Assembly: GCF_008932115.1 (NCBI RefSeq)
Contig: NZ_CP044543.1
Span: 5,586,501 to 5,650,500, forward strand
Direction: 5' to 3'
Origin: Bradyrhizobium betae
GTDB lineage: Bacteria > Pseudomonadota > Alphaproteobacteria > Rhizobiales > Xanthobacteraceae
DNA: 64,000 nucleotides
Within the stretch, counting starts at the first letter, position 1. The number at the start of each line of letters is the position of its first letter. The translations under genes and the position numbers were made by a program. The notes under the pieces are model-generated. The model saw only the letters and a list, made by a program, of their open reading frames with translations. It was not told the origin of the DNA and did not search any database. Below are positions 34,370-44,755 of this stretch, piece by piece.

Positions 34370-35816
34370 GTAACGGGCCCTGGTTAGTCAATCCCTTTTT
34401 GCGTCGTCCACTCGCCGGGAACCTGCTTCTGTACGGGATCGGCGCGGTGGCCGTCGCCTGATGGGGTTCTAGAGAGGAGCAGGTCGGCCAATCTACGGAA
34501 GCGTGATCGCATCGACGGATGCGTCGACAACCCGGATGACGGCCTGGCCTGATCCATCGTCCCGGCGAAGGGACTTCGCTTCGGGGAGGCTGGTGTGATG
34601 CCCGCCCGAATCTGTGTGCTCTTGCTTTAAGCCATGGCAGTCGTCCTGAACGGTGCGTTGTCCTTGAGCATGCGCAGCATGATCACGGCGAGCTTGCGTG
34701 CTAACGCTACCTTGGCCTTGTTCATGCCGGCGCGCTTGGCGATCCGCATGGCCCAGCTCTTGAGCGGCGCGCAGCCCTTGATCGGCTTGGTCAGGATGAT
34801 GTGGGCGGCTTCATAGAGCGCCTCGCGCACGGAGGCGTCGCCATTTTTACTGATGCGGCCGCGGTAGTCGGTCTCGCCTGACTGGTACTTCTTCGGCGTC
34901 AAGCCGAACAACGGTCCCGCGCGCTTCGCCGAGTTGAAGCGCGAGGGGTCATCGATGGCGCTGGCAAAGGTCAGCGAGATGATCGGTCCCACGGCCGGTG
35001 TCGACATCAGCAGCTTGGCTTTGGCATCCAAAAGCGACATCGCCCGCACCCGCTTCTCAAAGCCGTTGAACTCGCGCAGTAGCACTGCATGAACCGCCAG
35101 CGTCGCAGTAGCGATCGTCTCGAGGGCCTGATGGCCGGCCACCAGCTCACGGATGCGTGCCGCAAAACTGCGCTTCGTCGTTTTGCCAACCTTCAATCCG
35201 AAGCCGCGCAGGATCCCGCGCAGGCTGTTCTCGATGTCCTGAAGCTTGGCCTGGATCAGCTTGCGCGCCGTCAGCATCGCACGGGTCTCCTGGGCACTCA
35301 TCGACTTGCAATGCACCGGCCGGAACCAGCCGAGCCGCATCAATTGCGCGATGTTGCGGGCGTCGTTACGGTCCGACTTCACCGGCATCGCCTTGAAGGC
35401 ATCGCTCACGTGCCGCGTTTCCAGGAGCTCGACCGCGAGGCCCTCGTGCTTCATGGCTGTATAAAGCCACTGAGACAGCGGTCCGGCCTCCAGCCCGATC
35501 CTGGCGAGTTCGAACCCGAGCGAGCGGAACCAGCCAATCAGCGCCACAGGCTCGCTGGCAACCTTGACCTCCCGAACGATCTTTCCGCTCGCGTCGACAA
35601 CGCACACGCTGGAGCATTCCAATGACACGTCGATTCCGGCATAGTAGTCCATGGTCGTTCCTCCTTGATGCTTGGAGCGAAGCTTAGGCCTCGACTCCGC
35701 TACACCATCAATGTGAGGGACGACCGCAAACCTTCCAGTCAAGCCGCGCGACGCGCGCAATCAAAATAGCGCCGTAGCTAGCGCGGCTTGACTGGAAGGC
35801 CTCCGGGGCCCGTTAC
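34370..35816 (-). mobile_element. IS110/IS1111-family insertion element (ends provisional)
   Basis: The ends are proposed from an 11-bp inverted repeat, GTAACGGGCCC at 34370-34380 and GGGCCCGTTAC at 35806-35816, which gives 1447 bp, a normal size for the family. Inside are the transposase gene, about 245 bp of noncoding DNA after it and about 160 bp before it. The latter contains a 19-bp perfect inverted repeat (35731-35749 with 35781-35799). The core GGGCCC is itself palindromic, so the end assignment needs comparison with an empty site. Confidence 0.55.
34627..35652 (-). CDS. IS110-family DEDD transposase
   Basis: A protein of 341 residues and apparently intact. The N-terminal RuvC-like DEDD domain shows D8 (AGIDVSLE), E55 (GLEAGPLSQW) and D94/D97 (KSDRNDARNIA). 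The C-terminal Transposase_20 domain contains STPAVGPIISLTFASAI and the conserved serine in KYQSGETDYRGRISKNGDAS. These enzymes act with a structured RNA made from the element's own noncoding end. Start at 35652 has GAGGAACG upstream. Confidence 0.93.
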   Translation of the reverse strand: MDYYAGIDVSLECSSVCVVDASGKIVREVKVASEPVALIGWFRSLGFELARIGLEAGPLSQWLYTAMKHEGLAVELLETRHVSDAFKAMPVKSDRNDARNIAQLMRLGWFRPVHCKSMSAQETRAMLTARKLIQAKLQDIENSLRGILRGFGLKVGKTTKRSFAARIRELVAGHQALETIATATLAVHAVLLREFNGFEKRVRAMSLLDAKAKLLMSTPAVGPIISLTFASAIDDPSRFNSAKRAGPLFGLTPKKYQSGETDYRGRISKNGDASVREALYEAAHIILTKPIKGCAPLKSWAMRIAKRAGMNKAKVALARKLAVIMLRMLKDNAPFRTTAMA

Positions 35817-35832
35817 CCCATCTACGACACCG

Positions 35833-36975
35833 TCAATACGTCCGCGCCTTCTTGCAGGGCGCATAGAAGGTGCCGTTGCCGGCGACGACGCGCTCGAGGC
35901 ATTGCCGGGGATCGGTGATCTCGCCGTCGACCTGGAAATAATAGGCCTGCGATCCCAGGCTGAGGACGTAATGTCCCGGTGCAAGCTCAAGCCCTGAATC
36001 GCCGGTGTGAAGCTCGTACATTTCGGGTTTCCCCGGAATCGGCGATACCCGGAACGGATAGGCGAAGTTGCGGATGACGGCCACATCGTCTCCGCCGGCC
36101 AGCGCCTTGCCTGCGGCGTCGGTCGAAAACTCCCGCGCGATCTTCGCGACGACCCGAACCTCGACGCGCTCGGGAATCGCGTTGGCTGCGTCCCGGCGAA
36201 ACACGATGAACTTGACGCGGCCGTTCGGCAGATGCGGCCGGTCCGGCTTCTTGAACTCCGGTGAAATCGCAATCCGCATGTCGGGCGCCATCACGCCGGT
36301 CGCATTCAACTCCGCCAGCGACTTGTCGTCGATGAGCGCGTAGATGCCGTAGTCGGTTGGCAGCACGCGCGCCGGAGGCGCTGGGACAGGCGGCACCATT
36401 TCCGGCTTGGCGACCGTGACCGTCGTCTCCGGCCTGGGCGCGACCAGAGCGATCTCCGGGGACTGGGACGAGATCAGCCGGCGCAGCGCGGCGATATTGT
36501 CTCGCTGCGAGACGATCAGGATGACTGCGCCGACCGCAAGCAGGATGGCCGCTGTCCGCTTGATCACCGGTAGAAGCGGGCCCGAATGCGCGGGCAGCTT
36601 GCTGCCGGACATCCCGATTCCGGATCGCAAAACGGTCGCCTCGCCGGACACCAGAAGACCGCCTGTCTCCTTTGACGATGTGAGTTGCTGCGACGGCAGG
36701 CGCTCCAGCGGCGCCTCGTCACGCGAGAACTTCTCGACCTCCTCGATCGCGACCTCGAGGGCCCGCTTCATCTGGTCGATATTCTTCGCGTCGGCGTAGG
36801 TGAACTGCTCCTGGAGCTTGTAGCGGGCAAGATCGTAGACCATCTGCCGCCTGGCTTCAGCGTCGTCCTTCACCGTTTCGAGCATGCGCGAGATCACCAG
36901 CGCAAACTGCACCTGGTTTGCGGGCAAATCGGTCGGGTCCTGCTGGCTCGGAAGCAGATCTTTCGAACCACTCAT
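35833..36975 (-). CDS. Single-pass membrane protein of unknown function
   Basis: A protein of 380 residues. Residues 1-135 are cytoplasmic, with a helical part (ISRMLETVKDDAEARRQMVY, IDQMKRALEVAIEEVEKFSR); one membrane segment lies at about 141-157 (AILLAVGAVILIV). A Pro-rich linker precedes a periplasmic domain of about 190 residues with a strand-rich pattern ending YFQVDGEITDPRQCLERVVA and CKKARTY, with two cysteines. No named family is recognised. The gene is complete although the IS-type element ends about 17 bp from its stop. Confidence 0.7.
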   Translation of the reverse strand: MSGSKDLLPSQQDPTDLPANQVQFALVISRMLETVKDDAEARRQMVYDLARYKLQEQFTYADAKNIDQMKRALEVAIEEVEKFSRDEAPLERLPSQQLTSSKETGGLLVSGEATVLRSGIGMSGSKLPAHSGPLLPVIKRTAAILLAVGAVILIVSQRDNIAALRRLISSQSPEIALVAPRPETTVTVAKPEMVPPVPAPPARVLPTDYGIYALIDDKSLAELNATGVMAPDMRIAISPEFKKPDRPHLPNGRVKFIVFRRDAANAIPERVEVRVVAKIAREFSTDAAGKALAGGDDVAVIRNFAYPFRVSPIPGKPEMYELHTGDSGLELAPGHYVLSLGSQAYYFQVDGEITDPRQCLERVVAGNGTFYAPCKKARTY

Positions 36976-37328
36976 CGCGCCGACGGTCCGATGCCAGTCA
37001 CGCCAACACCCAATTCTTCCATTCGAAACAGTCGGTTAAACGATGCGATCCGCGCCCGCGGCAGCTTCGTACACGTCCTGACGCAACAAGGAAAGCCTCC
37101 GAAACATCGCGGCAAATCGCCGGCCGTCACACATGCGGCCTGCGCGCCCCGGCGAGGGTGAGGCTTCGCGCCAGTAGTTCCCCGGAATGCGCGTTGGCGT
37201 CCGATTTGCATAGCGGTCGCAAAGCAGCTGGGGGAACGAGTCGCCGGCGCCGCGCATCTGTAACCGCGCCGCGCGCGAGCGGCTTCGTGCGCCCCCGCGA
37301 TGACAATCTCGATCCGCGGGAAGACCAC
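36976..37328. other. Intergenic region, nothing recognised
   Basis: This 353-bp divergent region probably holds promoters for the two flanking genes. Open frames across it are in-frame extensions without protein-like composition. No tRNA, riboswitch or clear operator was found. Confidence 0.5.
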
Positions 37329-37700
37329 ATGAGACCTGCAAGTATGAGGCCTGGAAGAGTGTGTGCGGCGATGCTGCTGGGGCTGATGACGCTGCTGGCG
37401 ACATCGGCGCTTGCGCGCGACGACGGACGTTATGCCAACTCGCTCTTGAAGCCCTGGTTCGAGAGCCTGCACAGCGAATTCGGGCAATGCTGCTCGGATG
37501 CCGACGGCTACGTGGTCGCCGATGTCGACTGGGAGTCCGACAAGGGCCGCTACCGCGTGCATCTCGACGACGAATGGGTCGTCGTGCCGGACGGCGCCGT
37601 GATCACCGAGCCGAACAAGATCGGCCGCACCATGGTGTGGAAGCACTATATCGACGGCCACCCGCGCGTGCGCTGCTTCATGCCCGGCAGCATGACGTAG
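37329..37700 (+). CDS. Small secreted hypothetical protein
   Basis: A protein of 123 residues with a signal peptide (about residues 1-29, ending SALA). The mature part is compact, with FGQCCSDADGYVVADVDWES, VHLDDEWVVVPDGAVI and a closing GHPRVRCFMPGSMT. Three cysteines and many aromatics suggest a folded periplasmic protein. It occurs widely in bradyrhizobia by memory, but no function is known to me. A second Met six codons in could be the start. Confidence 0.7.
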   Translation: MRPASMRPGRVCAAMLLGLMTLLATSALARDDGRYANSLLKPWFESLHSEFGQCCSDADGYVVADVDWESDKGRYRVHLDDEWVVVPDGAVITEPNKIGRTMVWKHYIDGHPRVRCFMPGSMT

Positions 37701-37745
37701 AGGTCGCTCCGGGGCGCCGTGCGCCCCGGGAACGACACGAGGCGC

Positions 37746-38015
37746 TCAGCGCGCCGCGTTCTCCGAACTCATGCTCGCAAGCCGCTTGACGCGCGGCGAC
37801 AGCACCGAGAGCTGCGCGGGCGAGGCAGGCATGCCGGCGAGGGTCATCGCGGGAGCAGTCAACTGCTCTTCGACGCCGGCGCCGCCGAGCACCTGCACTT
37901 GTGTCGCCGAGATCGGAAACGACTTCGCTTCGTAAGAGGGCAGCTCGCCGGCGAATGCGCCGGCCGAACTCGCAATCATGGCGCCGGCAATGGCAATCAT
38001 CGAGAGAACACGCAT
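37746..38015 (-). CDS. Small secreted hypothetical protein
   Basis: A protein of 89 residues. A signal peptide (MRVLSMIAIAGAMIASSAGA, cut after FA) is followed by a short mature part with SYEAKSFPISATQVQVLG. GGAG lies 9 bases before the ATG. No family is recognised; composition suggests an envelope-exported peptide. Confidence 0.65.
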   Translation of the reverse strand: MRVLSMIAIAGAMIASSAGAFAGELPSYEAKSFPISATQVQVLGGAGVEEQLTAPAMTLAGMPASPAQLSVLSPRVKRLASMSSENAAR

Positions 38016-38194
38016 TGGAAAATCTCCGTTGAAGACATCAATCGGAGGTTTGGTCGCTGCGTTGCCGCACCAGGTTCGCTCGTGTGCGAACATTAGACCG
38101 CCGCCCGCGGATCTATTTGATTGCGTGATGCGACAGGACGAAACGAAAGCGAAATGCTTCGCTGCCGTGTTTCAGGACTGCTTCGTCGCCGCCC

Positions 38195-39736
38195 TCAGGT
38201 CACCGGCGCCGGATTGAACAGCGTGAGATCATTGTGAATGCCCCAGCGGTCCGACCACGGCTTGGTCCGGCCGCTGGCGACGTCGAGGATCAGGCGGAAC
38301 AGGTCCCAGCCGGTTTCCTCGATGGTCTTCTCGCCGGTGGCAATGCCGCCCGCGTCGAAGTCGATCAGGTCCTTCCAGCGGCGGGCAAGCTCGGTGCGGG
38401 TCGCCACCTTGATAACGGGCGCAGCCGCAAGGCCGTAGGGCGTGCCGCGGCCGGTGGTGAACACCTGCAGCGTCATGCCGGAGGCGAGCTGGAGCGTGCC
38501 GCAGATGAAGTCGGAGGCGGGTGTCGCCGCGAACAGCATGCCCTTCTGCGTCGCCTTCTCGCCGGGCGCGAGCACGCCGGTGATGGCGCTCGAGCCGGAC
38601 TTGACGATCGAGCCCAATGACTTCTCGACGATGTTGGCGAGGCCGCCCTTCTTGTTGCCGGGCGTGGTGTTGGCGCTGCGGTCGGCGCCGCCGCGGGCGA
38701 GATAAGAATCGTACCAGGCCATCTCGCGCACCAGCGCGCGGCCGACATCCTCGTTGATGGCGCGGCGGGTGAGCAGCTGGATCGCGTCGCGCACTTCGGT
38801 GACTTCGGAGAACATCACGGTGGCGCCGGCGCGCACCAGCAGGTCGGCGGCAAAGCCGACGGCGGGGTTGGCCGTGACGCCGGAGAACGCATCGCTGCCG
38901 CCGCATTGCAGCCCGATGACGAGATCGGAGGCCGGACAGGTCTCGCGGGTGCGCTTGTTGAGGATTTTCAGGCGCGCTTCCGCCTGGGTCATGATCGCAT
39001 CGACGATCGCGCCAAAGCCGTCGAAGGCTTCATCCTGCATGCGCACGATGGCGTCGCTGACGCCTTCCGGCACCAGCCGCTCGGGCGCGAGCTTTTCGCA
39101 TCCCAAGCTAATGACCAGAATCTCGCCGCCGAAATTCGGATTGAGCGCGATGTTCTGCAGCGTGCGGATCGGCACCACCGCATCGGGGGCATTGATGGCG
39201 ACGCCGCAGCCATAGGCGTGCGTCAGCGGCACGACGTCGTCGACGTTCGGGTATTTCGGCAGCAGCTCGGCGCGGATGCGCTTGACCGCATATTCCATCG
39301 TGCCCTTGACGCATTGCACGGAGGAGGAGATTCCGAGGATATTCTTGGTGCCGACCGAACCGTCGGTGTTGCGAAAGCCCTCGAAGGTGAAACCTTCGAG
39401 CGGCGGCAGCGGTGCGGGGACGGCGGTGGAGATTTCGAGCTTGTCGAGGGCAGGGGCCTCCGGCATGCGGATGCGCGCCTCATCCACCCATTCGCCGGCC
39501 GGGATCGGCGACAGCGCATGGCCGATCACCTCGCCATAGCGGACGATCGGCGCGCCTTCCGCGATGTCGACCAGCGCCGTCTTGTGCCCCTGCGGCACGA
39601 AGGCGCGCAGTGTCAGGCCGCTGGCGAAGCGGGAGCCGGCGGGTAGCCCGAAATCATTGACCACGATCGCGACATTGTCGCGCTCGTTGAGCTTGATGTA
39701 GCGAGGCTGCTCTTTCGCTGCGACGTCCTGGTCCAT
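38195..39736 (-). CDS. garD: Galactarate dehydratase (UxaA/GarD family)
   Basis: A protein of 513 residues. An N-terminal SAF domain (about 15-90) is joined to the large C-terminal domain with the family marks [46 protein letters not shown] and a C-terminal [14 protein letters not shown]. It removes water from galactarate to give 5-keto-4-deoxyglucarate, the substrate of the neighbouring KdgD. Altronate dehydratase (UxaA) shares the fold, but the surrounding hexarate genes favour GarD. GGAG lies 8 bases before the ATG. Confidence 0.85.
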   Translation of the reverse strand: MDQDVAAKEQPRYIKLNERDNVAIVVNDFGLPAGSRFASGLTLRAFVPQGHKTALVDIAEGAPIVRYGEVIGHALSPIPAGEWVDEARIRMPEAPALDKLEISTAVPAPLPPLEGFTFEGFRNTDGSVGTKNILGISSSVQCVKGTMEYAVKRIRAELLPKYPNVDDVVPLTHAYGCGVAINAPDAVVPIRTLQNIALNPNFGGEILVISLGCEKLAPERLVPEGVSDAIVRMQDEAFDGFGAIVDAIMTQAEARLKILNKRTRETCPASDLVIGLQCGGSDAFSGVTANPAVGFAADLLVRAGATVMFSEVTEVRDAIQLLTRRAINEDVGRALVREMAWYDSYLARGGADRSANTTPGNKKGGLANIVEKSLGSIVKSGSSAITGVLAPGEKATQKGMLFAATPASDFICGTLQLASGMTLQVFTTGRGTPYGLAAAPVIKVATRTELARRWKDLIDFDAGGIATGEKTIEETGWDLFRLILDVASGRTKPWSDRWGIHNDLTLFNPAPVT

Positions 39737-39752
39737 GGAAGGACTCCGAAGT

Positions 39753-39864
39753 GTAGGGTGGGTTAGCGTAGCGTAACCCACCAAGGGCTCTATCCGCGGA
39801 AGCAGAAGAGGTGGGTTACGCCCGCGGACTGCGCTGCGCGCAGCCGCGGGCTAACCCACCCTAC
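39753..39864. repeat. Nested palindromic repeat inside the hexarate operon
   Basis: The outer arms GTAGGGTGGGTTAGC (39753-39767) and GCTAACCCACCCTAC (39850-39864) enclose inner arms GCGTAACCCACC (39771-39782) and GGTGGGTTACGC (39810-39821). The arms are perfect. It lies in the 140-bp gap between the semialdehyde dehydrogenase gene and garD, where the transcript would fold into a strong stem. Confidence 0.85.
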
Positions 39865-39876
39865 GATATCAGCCTA

Positions 39877-41325
39877 TCAACCCGGATAGGTATAGGCCGT
39901 CTTCACCGTGGTGTAGAATTCGCGCGCATAGGAGCCCTGCTCGCGGGCGCCGTAGCTAGAGCCCTTCCGGCCGCCGAACGGGACGTGATAGTCGACGCCG
40001 GCGGTCGGCACATTGACCATCACCATGCCGGACTCGCTGTTGCGCTTGTAGTGCGAGGCGTATTTCAGGCTCGACGTGCAGATGCCGGAGGCGAGGCCGA
40101 ACTCGGTGTCGTTGGAGATCGCCAGCGCTTCGTCGTAATTCTTCGCACGAATGACGGCGGCCACCGGGCCAAAAATCTCCTCACGCGCGATGCGCATGTT
40201 GTTGTTGGCTTCGGTGAACAGAGCTGGCTGGAGGTAGTGGCCGGGCGTCTCGCGCTTGAGCAGCTCGCCGCCGAAGGCGAGCTTGGCGCCTTCGTCCTGG
40301 CCGATCTTGATGTAGCGCAGGTCCTGGTCGAGCTGGCTCTGGTCGACGACGGGGCCGATATGCACGCCGGCCTTGAGCGCGTCGTCGATCGAGAGGCCCT
40401 TCAGCCGTTCGGCCATCGCCGCGACGAAGCGGTCGTGGATGCCTTCGGTCACGATCAGGCGCGAGGAGGCGGTGCAGCGCTGTCCCGTGGAGAAATAGGA
40501 ACCGTTGACGGCGACCTCGACGGCGGTCTTCAGGTCGGCGTCGTCGAGCACCACCAGCGGATTCTTGCCGCCCATTTCGAGCTGGAACTTCTTCATCGGG
40601 TTCGACAGCACGCAGGCCTGCGCGATCTTGCGTCCGGTCTGTACCGAACCGGTGAAGGAGATCGCGGCGACATCAGGATGTTCGAGCAGGGTCTGGCCGA
40701 CCACGGAGCCGGAGCCGATCACGAGATTGAACACACCGGCGGGAATGCCGGAGCGGGTGATGATCTCGGACAGCGCATGCGCGGAGCCCGGCACCAGCTC
40801 AGCCGGCTTGAAAACCACCGTATTGCCGTAGCAGAGCGCCGGCGCGATCTTCCAGGCCGGAATCGCGATCGGGAAATTCCAGGGCGTGATCATGCCGATG
40901 ACGCCGACCGGCTCGCGCGTGAGCTCGACGTCGAGACCGGGACGCACCGAAGCGCCCTTTTCGCCGATCAGCCGCAGGGCCTCGCCGGCGAAGAACGCGA
41001 AGATCTGGCCGGCACGCGCGACCTCGCCGACGCCTTCCGGCAGCGTCTTGCCTTCCTCGCGCGCCAGCAGGCGGCCGAGCTCGTCCTTGCGGGCGAGAAT
41101 TTCGAGCGAGATCTTGTTCAGCGCGTCATAGCGCTGCTGGGGCGTCGATTGCGCCCAGGCGGGGAAGGCGGCCTTGGCGGCCGCGATAGCCGTCTCGGTC
41201 TGCGCCTTGTCGGCCTTGGCGTATTCGCCGACGACATCGTTGGTGTTGGAGGGGTTGATGTTCCTGGTGACGCCGGAGCCGTCGACCCATTCGCCGCCGA
41301 TGAAGTTTTTCAGGATCGCAGTCAT
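39877..41325 (-). CDS. 2-oxoglutarate semialdehyde (2,5-dioxovalerate) dehydrogenase
   Basis: NAD(P)-dependent aldehyde dehydrogenase of 482 residues. Motifs are PWNFPIAIPAWKIAPAL, the general-base glutamate in LEMGGKNPLVV (about 250), and the nucleophile Cys in STGQRCTASSRLIV (about 281). Position between glucarate and galactarate dehydratase genes, with KdgD upstream, points to oxidation of 2,5-dioxopentanoate to 2-oxoglutarate, the last step of the pathway. The start at 41325 is 18 bp after gudD. It lacks a signal peptide and is cytosolic. Confidence 0.87.
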   Translation of the reverse strand: MTAILKNFIGGEWVDGSGVTRNINPSNTNDVVGEYAKADKAQTETAIAAAKAAFPAWAQSTPQQRYDALNKISLEILARKDELGRLLAREEGKTLPEGVGEVARAGQIFAFFAGEALRLIGEKGASVRPGLDVELTREPVGVIGMITPWNFPIAIPAWKIAPALCYGNTVVFKPAELVPGSAHALSEIITRSGIPAGVFNLVIGSGSVVGQTLLEHPDVAAISFTGSVQTGRKIAQACVLSNPMKKFQLEMGGKNPLVVLDDADLKTAVEVAVNGSYFSTGQRCTASSRLIVTEGIHDRFVAAMAERLKGLSIDDALKAGVHIGPVVDQSQLDQDLRYIKIGQDEGAKLAFGGELLKRETPGHYLQPALFTEANNNMRIAREEIFGPVAAVIRAKNYDEALAISNDTEFGLASGICTSSLKYASHYKRNSESGMVMVNVPTAGVDYHVPFGGRKGSSYGAREQGSYAREFYTTVKTAYTYPG

Positions 41326-41343
41326 AGCTTCCTCCAGAGTTTC

Positions 41344-42687
41344 TTAGCGCACAAGGCATGGGCGCTTGTCGTCAAACGTCCAGCCCGGGATCAAGTCCTG
41401 CATGGCAATAGCGTCATCACGGGCGCCAAGTCCATGCTGTTTATAGAGCTCATGCGCGGCCTCGATGGCCGTGCGGTCGATCTCGATGCCGAGGCCCGGA
41501 CGTTCCGGCACGGCGATCTTGCCGCCCCTGATCTGGAGCGGCTCTTTGGTGAGCGCCTGGCCATCCTGCCAGATCCAGTGGGTGTCGATCGCCGTGACCT
41601 TGCCGGGGGCGGCCGCGCCGACATGGGTGAACATCGCGAGTGAAATGTCGAAATGGTTGTTGGAGTGCGAGCCCCAGGTCAGGCCGTTGTCACGGCAGGT
41701 CTGGGCGACGCGCACCGAGCCCTGCATGGTCCAGAAGTGGGGATCGGCGAGCGGAATGTCTACCGCCCCCAAGCGCAGGGCATGGGAGAGCTGGCGCCAG
41801 TCGGTCGCGATCATGTTGGTCGCGGTCGGCAGGCCAGTTGCGCGGCGGAACTCGGCCATGATCTCGCGGCCGGAGAAGCCGACCTCGGCGCCGCAGGGGT
41901 CCTCGGCATAGGCGAGGATGCCATGCATGTTCTTGCAGAGGCCGATCGCTTCATCGAGCGACCAGGCCCCGTTCGGGTCCAGCGTGACGCGCGCGTTAGG
42001 AAAGCGCTTGGCGATCGCGGTGGCGGCCTCGATCTCCTGCTCGCCGCGCAAGACGCCGCCCTTGAGCTTGAAATCGGCGAAGCCGTAGTGGTGATGGGTG
42101 GCTTCCGCGAGCCGCACCACGGTTTCCGGCGTCATCGCCTCCTGATGGCGGAGGTTGAACCATTCCGCCTTGCCGGTCTCGCCCTTGACGTAGTCGAGCT
42201 TGCTCTTCCGGCGGTCGCCGACGAAGAACAGGTAGCCGAGCGTCTCGACGCTGCTGCGCTGCTGGCCTTCGCCGAGCAGGGCGGCAACGGGCAGATTGAG
42301 ATGCTGGCCGAGCAGGTCGAGCAGCGCGGATTCGATTCCCGTGACCGCGTGGATCATCACGCGCAGGTCGAATGTCTGCTTGCCGCGGCCCCCGGCATCA
42401 CGGTCGGCGAAGGCGGTGCGGACGTCGGCGAGGATGTTGTTCATCGCGCCGACGGTCTTGCCGATCACGAGATCTCGGGCGTCCTGGAGCGTCTGCCGGA
42501 TCTTCTCGCCCCCCGGCACCTCGCCGGCGCCGGTGTGACCGGCATTGTCGGTGAGGATGACGATGTTGCGGGTGAAGAACGGCGCATGCGCGCCGCTGAG
42601 ATTGAGGAGCATGCTGTCCCGGCCGGCGACCGGGATCACCTGCATCGACGTAACGACCGGTGCACCAGAAATATTGGTTTCGGCCAT
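41344..42687 (-). CDS. gudD: D-glucarate dehydratase
   Basis: Enolase-superfamily enzyme of 447 residues, the normal GudD length. It shows ADFKLKGG with the K-x-K base, metal ligands in TLDPNGAW and [17 protein letters not shown], and the catalytic HSNNHFDIS near the C terminus. It dehydrates D-glucarate to 5-keto-4-deoxyglucarate. It is tightly linked, 26 bp from kdgD and 18 bp from the dehydrogenase gene. Confidence 0.93.
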   Translation of the reverse strand: MAETNISGAPVVTSMQVIPVAGRDSMLLNLSGAHAPFFTRNIVILTDNAGHTGAGEVPGGEKIRQTLQDARDLVIGKTVGAMNNILADVRTAFADRDAGGRGKQTFDLRVMIHAVTGIESALLDLLGQHLNLPVAALLGEGQQRSSVETLGYLFFVGDRRKSKLDYVKGETGKAEWFNLRHQEAMTPETVVRLAEATHHHYGFADFKLKGGVLRGEQEIEAATAIAKRFPNARVTLDPNGAWSLDEAIGLCKNMHGILAYAEDPCGAEVGFSGREIMAEFRRATGLPTATNMIATDWRQLSHALRLGAVDIPLADPHFWTMQGSVRVAQTCRDNGLTWGSHSNNHFDISLAMFTHVGAAAPGKVTAIDTHWIWQDGQALTKEPLQIRGGKIAVPERPGLGIEIDRTAIEAAHELYKQHGLGARDDAIAMQDLIPGWTFDDKRPCLVR

Positions 42688-42713
42688 CGCACGCTCCTCC
42701 CTGTTGTCGTCTG

Positions 42714-43658
42714 TTATTCTGCAGCCTGTTGTGACGATCGAATGGCGGGCAGATTCTTCACCAGCGCGGCCAGCTCCGCGATCTCCTGCTCGGTGAGATC
42801 GGTCAGCGGCGGACGGACCGGGCCGGAATCGCGGCCGATCACCTTCATGCCGGCCTTGATGATCGAGACTGCGTAACCCTTCTTGCGGTTGCGGATCGCG
42901 ATCAGCGGCAGGATGAAGTCCTTCAGCCCGGCGTGGATGGTCGCATGGTCGCGCTTGCGCACCGCGGCATAGAAGTTGGTGGCGAATTCCGGAACGAAGT
43001 TGAACACGGCCGAGGAGTAGGTCGTCACGCCCATGTCGAGATAGGGCAGCGCGAAGGTCTCCGCGGTGGGCAGTCCGCCGATATAGGTCAGGCGGTCGCC
43101 GAGCTTGGTATAGACGCGGGTCATCAGCTCGATGTCGCCGATGCCGTCCTTGTAGCCGACGAGGTTCGGGCAGCGCTCGGCGAGGCGGGCGAGCGTGTCG
43201 GGCTGCAGGATGGCGTTGTCGCGATTGTAAACGATGACGCCGATCTTCACGGAGGCGCAGACCGCCTCGACATGGGCGGCAAGTCCGTCCTGCTCGGAAT
43301 GGGTGAGATAGGGCGGCAGCAGCAGCAGGCCGTCGGCGCCGGCCTTCTCCGCGCCAATAGCGATCTCGCGGGCGGTGGCGGTGCCGTAGCCGGTGCCGGC
43401 GAGCACGGGCACGCGGCCCTTGGTCTCGTCCACGGCGATCTTGACGATCTCTGGCACTTCGCTCGCCGTCAGCGAGAAGAACTCGCCGGTGCCGCCGGCG
43501 GCGAACAGACCTGCGACATCATAGCCGCACAGCCAGTCCATGTTGGCGCGGTAGGTCGCCTCGTCGAAGGAGTAGTCCGCCTTGAAGGGTGTGACGGGGA
43601 AGGACAGGAGGCCCGATCCGATCTTCTGGGCCATTTCCTGCGGGGTCATCTTGCTCAT
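42714..43658 (-). CDS. kdgD: 5-dehydro-4-deoxyglucarate dehydratase
   Basis: A member of the DHDPS/NAL aldolase family, 314 residues. [35 protein letters not shown], the phenol tyrosine in VIVYNRDNA, and the Schiff-base Lys in [10 protein letters not shown] (about residue 170) are all present. It converts the shared product of GudD and GarD to 2,5-dioxopentanoate. It is the first gene of the kdgD-gudD-dehydrogenase-garD run. GGGAG lies upstream of the ATG. Confidence 0.93.
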   Translation of the reverse strand: MSKMTPQEMAQKIGSGLLSFPVTPFKADYSFDEATYRANMDWLCGYDVAGLFAAGGTGEFFSLTASEVPEIVKIAVDETKGRVPVLAGTGYGTATAREIAIGAEKAGADGLLLLPPYLTHSEQDGLAAHVEAVCASVKIGVIVYNRDNAILQPDTLARLAERCPNLVGYKDGIGDIELMTRVYTKLGDRLTYIGGLPTAETFALPYLDMGVTTYSSAVFNFVPEFATNFYAAVRKRDHATIHAGLKDFILPLIAIRNRKKGYAVSIIKAGMKVIGRDSGPVRPPLTDLTEQEIAELAALVKNLPAIRSSQQAAE

Positions 43659-43781
43659 GGGCGCGGCTCCCTTGTCCGGTGTTGTGGAGGACGCAAGCGT
43701 GCGCGTCCATGCGCCGTGGTTTAGGAGACCGTTCAATGCGCGTCCAAGCCAAAGCCTATATCGACCAATGCGAAATCAGCA

Positions 43782-44687
43782 TCAATCTTCCATCGTGTCC
43801 GCGGAGGACAATTCACCTGCGATCTTGATCAGTGCCGACAGCAGCGGATTTTCGTCGTCGCGCCGCCAGACCATGAACAGCTCGACCGGAATGCGCGTGC
43901 GCAGCTTCAGAGGACGCAGGCGGACGTCGGAGATCTTCAGCCCGGCAGCTGCGGCCGGCACGATGGCGAGGCCGAGGCCGGCCCGCACCATGGCGAGGAT
44001 CGAGTGGATCTGGCTGAGATGCTGGACGTAGCGCGGCAACACGTCGGCGCGGGTGAATAGCGCGACCAGTAGATCGTGAAAGTAGCCGCTCTCATAGGGC
44101 GAATACATCACGAAGGGCTGGTCGTCGAAATCCTTGATGGTGATGGTGTCGGCATTCGCCAGCGGATGCTTCTTCGGGATCGCGGCGAGCAGGGGTTCGG
44201 CGACGACGCGGCGGCTGGCCACTTCGGGGCGCGCGATCGGCGGGCGGAGCAGGCCGGCGTCGATTTGACCGGAACTGAGCGCCTCGAACTGATCGCCCGA
44301 GACCATCTCCTTCAGCGAAAAATCCACCTCCGGCAGCTTGGCGCGGCAGGCCGCGACCAATTCGGGGAGGAAGCCGTAGGCGGCGGCCGCGGTGAAGCCG
44401 ATCTTCAATGAGCCGGTCTTGCCGAGCGCGATGCGGCGGGCGACCTGCGAAGCGCTCTCCGCAAGCTTCAGGATGCGCCGCGCTTCCGGCAGGAAGCTGC
44501 GCCCGGCCGGCGTCAGCCGCACCGAGCGGCTGGTCCGCTCCAGCAGCGGCGCATCGATGATGTGCTCGAGCACCTGGATCTGCCGCGACAGCGGTGGCTG
44601 GGTCATGTTCAGCCGCGCGGCGGCGCGGCCGAAGTGCAGTTCTTCGGCCACCGTAACGAAACAGCGGAGCTGGTTGAGGTCGAACAT
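43782..44687 (-). CDS. LysR-family regulator of the hexarate cluster
   Basis: A protein of 301 residues. The N-terminal winged helix (QLRCFVTVAEELHFGRAAAR, LNMTQPPLSRQIQVLEHIID) is followed by a LysR substrate-binding domain. It is located between the importer and kdgD on the same strand, with 123 bp before kdgD, so control of those genes by hexarate or an intermediate is expected. No clear T-N11-A operator could be chosen with confidence. Confidence 0.9.
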   Translation of the reverse strand: MFDLNQLRCFVTVAEELHFGRAAARLNMTQPPLSRQIQVLEHIIDAPLLERTSRSVRLTPAGRSFLPEARRILKLAESASQVARRIALGKTGSLKIGFTAAAAYGFLPELVAACRAKLPEVDFSLKEMVSGDQFEALSSGQIDAGLLRPPIARPEVASRRVVAEPLLAAIPKKHPLANADTITIKDFDDQPFVMYSPYESGYFHDLLVALFTRADVLPRYVQHLSQIHSILAMVRAGLGLAIVPAAAAGLKISDVRLRPLKLRTRIPVELFMVWRRDDENPLLSALIKIAGELSSADTMED

Positions 44688-44755
44688 CGATACATGCCTT
44701 AGATGGATAAGGCGCTTCCCCGGCACTTCTAGCATCGATCATCCCCAAAACAAAG

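Noticed and set aside
36976..37328. Possible riboswitch in the GC-rich leader before the secreted protein at 37329
   Set aside because: No conserved box of a cobalamin, TPP, SAM or glycine riboswitch could be matched.
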